Below are positions 60,354 to 64,000 of a stretch of 64,000 nt of DNA, piece after piece (position 1 is the stretch's first letter; each line of letters begins with the position of its first letter). The translations under genes and the position numbers were made by a program. The stretch comes from VXRJ01 sp965246995. GTDB taxonomy: Bacteria > Acidobacteriota > Vicinamibacteria > Vicinamibacterales > UBA8438. The notes under the pieces were generated by a model. That model saw only the letters and a list, made by a program, of their open reading frames with translations, was not told the origin of the DNA and did not search any database. The stretch lies in assembly GCA_965246995.1 (NCBI GenBank), contig OZ252008.1, positions 992,001-1,056,000 of the forward strand, read 5' to 3'.

Positions 60354-61690
60354 CGGACGAACCGCGGGATACGTCAACCATGGGTGCGCCAAGCAACGAA
60401 TGCCATCCCCGCGAGACGATCGCCCGTGATCAGGAAGCGCGGCTGCACGCGCTGTTTCGCGCGATTCGTGGCAAGAATGCGTTCTATGACCGCAAGTTCA
60501 CGGCCGCCGGCATCAACCTCGAGACGCTGATCCATCGGGGTGGCCTCGCCGAGCTGCCTTTCACGACCAAGGAGGAACTGGTCGCCGATCAGGTAGCGGC
60601 TCCTCCCTGGGGCACCGTCCTGACCGAACCGATCGAGCGCTACGCGCACTACAACCAGACCTCTTCCACGACGGGTGAACCGCTTCGCTGGATCGACACG
60701 CCCGAGAGCTGGCAATGGATGCTCGACTGCTGGAAGGCGGTCTACCGCGCAGCCGGTGTCACCCGCCGCGACCGCATCCTGTTTCCCTTCTCGTTCGGTC
60801 CGTTCCTCGGCTTCTGGACCGGCTTCGAGGCGGCGACGCAGATCGGCGCACACGCGATCCCGGCAGGCGGCATGTCGAGCAAACAGCGGGTCGGGTTAAT
60901 CCGCACGCTGGCTCCGACGGTCGTCTGTTGCACACCCACCTACGCGCTGCGGCTGCTGGACGTCGCGCAGGAAGTGGACGACGGCCCACCCCTCGGGGAG
61001 AGTTCTGTCCGGATCGTCCTCGTCGCCGGCGAGCCGGGCGGCAGCATCCCGGCAACGCGGCGGCGGATCGAACGAGGCTGGTCAGCCCGCGTGATCGATC
61101 ATCACGGGTTGACGGAAGTAGGCCCGGTCAGCTTCGAGTGTCGCGAGTCGCCGGGATCCCTCCACATCAACGAACGGGAGTACATCGCCGAGGTGATCGA
61201 TCCGGAAACCAGCGATGAGATCCCGGACGGAAAGCGTGGTGAACTGGTGCTGACCAACCTCGGCCGCAGCGCCAGTCCGGTCATCCGATACCGGACACGC
61301 GATCTGGTCGTCCGGAACACCACGCCGTGCGCCTGCGGAAGGACCTTCGCGCGGCTCGAGGGAGGTATCGTCGCGCGGACCGACGACATGGTGAGTGTCC
61401 GCGGCGTCAATGTCTACCCTTCCGCTATCGAGGCAGTCCTGCGTACGCTGGATGACATCGTCGAGTATCGTTGCACGCTTCGGCCAAGCGGATCGCTGCA
61501 TGCGATTTTGGTGGAGGTGGAAGTGGCACAGGACGCCGACAAGGCGACGGTGATCGGTAGTGCGGCCACCAGTTTGCGCGAGGCGCTCGGTCTGGCGGTT
61601 CCGGTGGCTGCGGCGCGCGCCGGATCTCTTCCGCGTTTCGACATGAAGGCGCGCCGCTTTGTAGTCGATCGAGGCGAGGTTCAAGGATGA
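60350..61690 (+). CDS. PaaK-like adenylating ligase (phenylacetate/aryl-CoA ligase family)
   Basis: This is a 446-aa ANL-superfamily enzyme of the PaaK subgroup. The ATP loop is YNQTSSTTGEPLRW, with HHGLTEVGPVSFEC and PVIRYRTRDLVVR as downstream motifs. CACGRTFARLEGGI is the typical cysteine pair of the C-terminal part. It should activate an aromatic or hydroxy acid as AMP and then thioester. The chorismate-lyase-like and flavin enzymes upstream are possible suppliers or modifiers of the acid. It overlaps the thioesterase (4 bp) and the VOC protein (4 bp). Confidence 0.87.
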   Translation: MTDEPRDTSTMGAPSNECHPRETIARDQEARLHALFRAIRGKNAFYDRKFTAAGINLETLIHRGGLAELPFTTKEELVADQVAAPPWGTVLTEPIERYAHYNQTSSTTGEPLRWIDTPESWQWMLDCWKAVYRAAGVTRRDRILFPFSFGPFLGFWTGFEAATQIGAHAIPAGGMSSKQRVGLIRTLAPTVVCCTPTYALRLLDVAQEVDDGPPLGESSVRIVLVAGEPGGSIPATRRRIERGWSARVIDHHGLTEVGPVSFECRESPGSLHINEREYIAEVIDPETSDEIPDGKRGELVLTNLGRSASPVIRYRTRDLVVRNTTPCACGRTFARLEGGIVARTDDMVSVRGVNVYPSAIEAVLRTLDDIVEYRCTLRPSGSLHAILVEVEVAQDADKATVIGSAATSLREALGLAVPVAAARAGSLPRFDMKARRFVVDRGEVQG

Positions 61691-62040
61691 GCATCAATGG
61701 ACTGGCTCACGTCATGCTCGGCGTCACCGACCTGGAGGTGTCCCGCGCGTTTTATTGCGGCGCCCTCGGCCTGAACGTGCAGCGTGAGGCGCCCGGCTTT
61801 CTCTTCCTCGACACCGGTCCCGTGACACTCTGCCTTAGCGAGCCGCATGCCACACTCGCGGAGCAACCGGGTCCGACCGAGGTGGTCCTGGCGGTCGACC
61901 ACGTCCACCAGGCCTACGATACGCTCCGCGCGAACGGCGTGGAGTTCATGCGTGAGCCAGTCAACGTGACCGGCGCGCAGTGGGCTGCGAACTTCCGCGA
62001 TCCGGACGGCCACCTGTTGTCGGTGTTTGGCCCGGCGTGA
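61687..62040 (+). CDS. VOC-family (glyoxalase/bleomycin-resistance fold) protein
   Basis: This is a 117-aa single-unit VOC protein: GLAHVMLGVTDLEVSRAFYC, then LFLDTGPVTLCLSEPH, then NFRDPDGHLLSVFGPA. The family binds a metal and covers isomerases, dioxygenases and resistance proteins; the His (AHVML) and Glu/His ligand positions look partly conserved. It ends the second biosynthetic operon, overlapping the ligase by 4 bp. Roles could be ring-opening, isomerisation or self-resistance. Confidence 0.87.
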   Translation: MSINGLAHVMLGVTDLEVSRAFYCGALGLNVQREAPGFLFLDTGPVTLCLSEPHATLAEQPGPTEVVLAVDHVHQAYDTLRANGVEFMREPVNVTGAQWAANFRDPDGHLLSVFGPA

Positions 62041-62063
62041 CCCCGGCGCCCGCCAAGACGTAG

Positions 62064-62069
62064 TAGCAT
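62064..62069 (+). promoter_or_regulatory. -10 box for the TRAP transporter operon
   Basis: TAGCAT overlaps the first possible ATG (62068) of the solute-binding protein and ends 10 bases before a second in-frame ATG at 62080, suggesting a leaderless transcript from the latter. Confidence 0.35.
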
Positions 62070-63129
62070 GGCCCGGTCCATGGCGGTTCTCAGGAGGCTG
62101 GTATACGTGCGCCGATCATTCCCCGTCGTCCGAACTCTTCACTCTGTCCGGATCCTGTGTGCGCTCGTCGCCCTGCTGGTGCCGCTCGCCGCGTGCGGTG
62201 GGGGTGGCGGCGGCGACCCCGGCGGGTCGGACGCGCCGTCCCGCCAGTTCCTCAGCCTGGGCTCGGCTCCGGCTGGCGGTGCGTTCTTCGTTGTCGGCAG
62301 CGCACTGGCCGAAGTGGTGAACGAGGCGGGCGCTTCCTTCGGCTACAGCGTCACCGCCGAGGCAACAAGCGGGTCGCAGGAGAACATCCGCCGACTGTTG
62401 AGCGGCGAACTCGACTTCGCACTGTCGAACGCGGCGATCACCTACTTCGCGGTGCGGGGCAGCGAGGGCTGGGACCGCGCCTATCCGGTCCGATCGGTCA
62501 TGACCCTCGCGCCCAATGTCGCGCTGTTCGTCACGCAGGCGTCCTCCGGCATTGCGAGCATCGACGACCTGCGCGACCGGCGCGTCACCGTCGGGCCGGC
62601 GGGGGCCGGGTTCGAGTATTTCGTGGAACGGCTACTCGAGGCGCACGGCGTCACGTACGACGACTTCTCACCTCTCAACGCGACACAGCAAGCGGCGGTC
62701 GACATGCTGACCGACGGATCCGCCGACGTAACGTTCCTGGGTGGCGCGGTGCCTACCGCGTCGATTACGCAGGCGGCCGCCTCGATGGATATCACCTTCA
62801 TTCCGTTCGGTGAGACGGAGCGGCAACAGTTGATCGACGAGTACCTCTTTTTCCGTCCGGCGACGATCCCGGCGGAAACATACCGCGGCCAGACCGATCC
62901 GTTCGAGGGGCTCGATGTCGGCTCCATGCACCTGATTGCGTCGGCCGACGCGACGGATGAACTCGTCTACAACGTGACGAAGCTGCTCTACGAAAACCGG
63001 ACGCTGGTCGTCGAGAAGCACGCCGCGGGCCGCGCCATCAACCCCAACAACGTGGTGCGCGACACCGGGACGGAATTCCATCCCGGGGCGATTCGCTTCT
63101 ACCAGGAAGCGGGGATCTGGCCGCAGTAG
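62068..63129 (+). CDS. TAXI-family TRAP transporter solute-binding lipoprotein
   Basis: This is a 353-aa extracytoplasmic binding protein. The lipobox VPLAACGGGGGG is preceded by a hydrophobic helix. The TAXI fold is seen in FLSLGSAPAGGAFFVVGSAL, VTAEATSGSQENIRRLLSGE and the TVGPAGAGFEYFVERLLEAH hinge. Known TAXI ligands include glutamate and other small carboxylates; the ligand here is unknown. ATG 62080 may be the true start (see the promoter entry). The fused TRAP permease starts 8 bases after its stop, as usual for this family. Confidence 0.9.
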   Translation: MARSMAVLRRLVYVRRSFPVVRTLHSVRILCALVALLVPLAACGGGGGGDPGGSDAPSRQFLSLGSAPAGGAFFVVGSALAEVVNEAGASFGYSVTAEATSGSQENIRRLLSGELDFALSNAAITYFAVRGSEGWDRAYPVRSVMTLAPNVALFVTQASSGIASIDDLRDRRVTVGPAGAGFEYFVERLLEAHGVTYDDFSPLNATQQAAVDMLTDGSADVTFLGGAVPTASITQAAASMDITFIPFGETERQQLIDEYLFFRPATIPAETYRGQTDPFEGLDVGSMHLIASADATDELVYNVTKLLYENRTLVVEKHAAGRAINPNNVVRDTGTEFHPGAIRFYQEAGIWPQ

Positions 63130-63137
63130 AGCGCGCC

Positions 63138-64000
63138 GTGCCTCAGTCCCAGCTCTCCCGCGACTCTCGGTTCCTGGCAAGTAGCGCGCTAGGTGTCCTT
63201 CTGTGCGTGTTCACGCTGGTCGAGGTGAACTACCCCCTGCTGGCGCCACAGAGCCGCCTGGCGTTCTTTGCGCTGGCGGGGCTTGCCCTGTGCTTCCTGC
63301 ATGTCCCGATCCACCCGAAGCTGAAGGAGCATCCGCTTGCGCGCGCCAGTGACGTCGTGCTCGCGATTCTGGCCACCGCCTGCTGCGGCTACGTGGTCGT
63401 GCAGACCGATCCGTTGTTCGAAGCGTGGTGGATCGACGGACAGACGCTCGGGAACCGCGCCGGCTTCGAGACCGCGCTGGACACCGCGATAGGACTCGCC
63501 GGACTGCTGCTGGTGATCGAGGCGGCCCGCCGGGCGCTCGGTCTCGCGCTGCCGTTGCTGGCGGGAACGTTCATACTGTACGCCCTGTTCGGCGCGGGGC
63601 TGCCCGACTGGCTCTTCCCCCACCGCGGCTACACGGTATCGCGCATCGTCGCGCAGACCTTCCTCCACAGCCAGGGTGTCTTCGGGGTGGCGCTGAACGT
63701 GATGTTCACGTACGTCTTCCTCTTCGTCATCTTCGGTGCATTCCTCGAGGCGACCGGCGCTACCCGCTTCATCGTCGACTTTGCCGAACGGGTCTTCGGC
63801 CGGAGTTCGGGCGGTCCGGCAAAGGTGGCGGTCCTGAGCAGCGGCCTGATGGGTTCGCTCTCGGGCAGCGCCGTCGCGAACACCGCAACCACCGGGACGT
63901 TCACCATCCCGATGATGCGCAGCGCCGGGTTCCGGCCGGTGACAGCGGCCGGCATCCAGGCGGCGGCGAGCTCAGGCGGGGCGCTCATGCCGCCGGTGAT
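63138..64000 (+). CDS. TRAP transporter fused permease (4TM/12TM), N-terminal part cut by window edge
   Basis: The open frame from GTG 63138 continues to the window end, giving about 287 residues. It shows many hydrophobic helices and the DctM-type motif VAVLSSGLMGSLSGSAVANT, followed by TTGTFTIPMMRSAGF and GIQAAASSGGALMPPV. It is the membrane component of a TAXI-TRAP importer driven by an ion gradient. The N-terminal four helices correspond to a DctQ-like part fused to the DctM part. It is co-transcribed with the binding protein. Confidence 0.9.
   Translation, partial: MPQSQLSRDSRFLASSALGVLLCVFTLVEVNYPLLAPQSRLAFFALAGLALCFLHVPIHPKLKEHPLARASDVVLAILATACCGYVVVQTDPLFEAWWIDGQTLGNRAGFETALDTAIGLAGLLLVIEAARRALGLALPLLAGTFILYALFGAGLPDWLFPHRGYTVSRIVAQTFLHSQGVFGVALNVMFTYVFLFVIFGAFLEATGATRFIVDFAERVFGRSSGGPAKVAVLSSGLMGSLSGSAVANTATTGTFTIPMMRSAGFRPVTAAGIQAAASSGGALMPPV

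Noticed and set aside
1..64000. CRISPR array, tRNA or rRNA genes, riboswitch
   Set aside because: No regularly spaced repeats, cloverleaf-like segments with conserved T-loop, or rRNA-like stretches were recognised while reading both strands; a covariance-model scan was not possible.

Overview
The window is a GC-rich (roughly two-thirds G+C), densely packed bacterial chromosome segment with about 53 protein-coding genes. No rRNA, tRNA, CRISPR array or intact insertion sequence was seen. Gene content points to an Acidobacteriota-like heterotroph, perhaps of the Vicinamibacteria type. The reasons are several secreted PQQ-like beta-propeller proteins, a DUF6152 protein, multi-haem secreted proteins, a terpene-cyclase-like secreted protein carrying a CxxCH motif, a DUF6787 membrane protein and many lipoproteins with double-membrane export logic. 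The phylum call is inference from gene families, not a marker-gene result.

Left part (1-31 kb). A vapBC toxin-antitoxin pair, with a visible promoter-operator, overlaps the start of an ABC transporter ATPase that leaves the window. Next come a three-gene heavy-metal RND efflux operon (outer-membrane factor, adaptor, pump), an OsmC-type peroxidase, a PDZ protein, a PhoX-like phosphatase, a HupE/UreJ-like membrane protein, DUF6787, two secreted beta-propeller proteins, the haem-motif cyclase-like protein, DUF6152, a secreted protein of unknown function and a cytochrome c with two haem motifs. An M28 peptidase and a full-length Lhr helicase follow. Then come a hybrid histidine kinase with a response-regulator/ATPase partner, a DUF349 protein and tandem secreted cyclophilins.

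Middle (31-42 kb). This holds an ACP - acyl-AMP ligase - PlsC fusion, a GNAT acetyltransferase, a PLP-dependent transsulfuration-type enzyme, a MATE exporter, a Nudix CoA pyrophosphatase and the parC-parE topoisomerase IV pair.

Right part (42-64 kb). The most striking region is 42.0-52.6 kb. A divergent lipoate ligase flanks one long, tightly overlapping operon. That operon encodes a cysteine desulfurase, a lipoyl-carrier (GcvH-like) protein, a CobW-type GTPase, a small HdrA-like cysteine protein, a two-cluster ferredoxin, a radical SAM enzyme, a DUF116-polyprenyl synthase fusion, an alpha-toroid prenyltransferase-repeat protein and a class II (DxDD) terpene cyclase. It looks like a terpenoid pathway wired to a lipoyl/sulfur/iron-sulfur module, and I know of no described pathway with this combination. 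After an HNH/DUF222 gene and a palindrome-rich spacer comes a second biosynthetic-looking operon (54.4-62.0 kb). It has an iron alcohol dehydrogenase, a beta-propeller, a HemW-like radical SAM enzyme, a chorismate-lyase-like protein, a halogenase-type flavoprotein, a hotdog thioesterase, a PaaK-like adenylating ligase and a VOC protein. A TAXI-TRAP transporter follows and runs off the right edge.

Two themes recur in the non-coding DNA. Short CTAGGAGCCCG-type palindromes sit on stop codons or in gene junctions. Many first genes of transcription units have a TAnnnT box only 6-14 bases before the start codon, which suggests frequent leaderless transcription.
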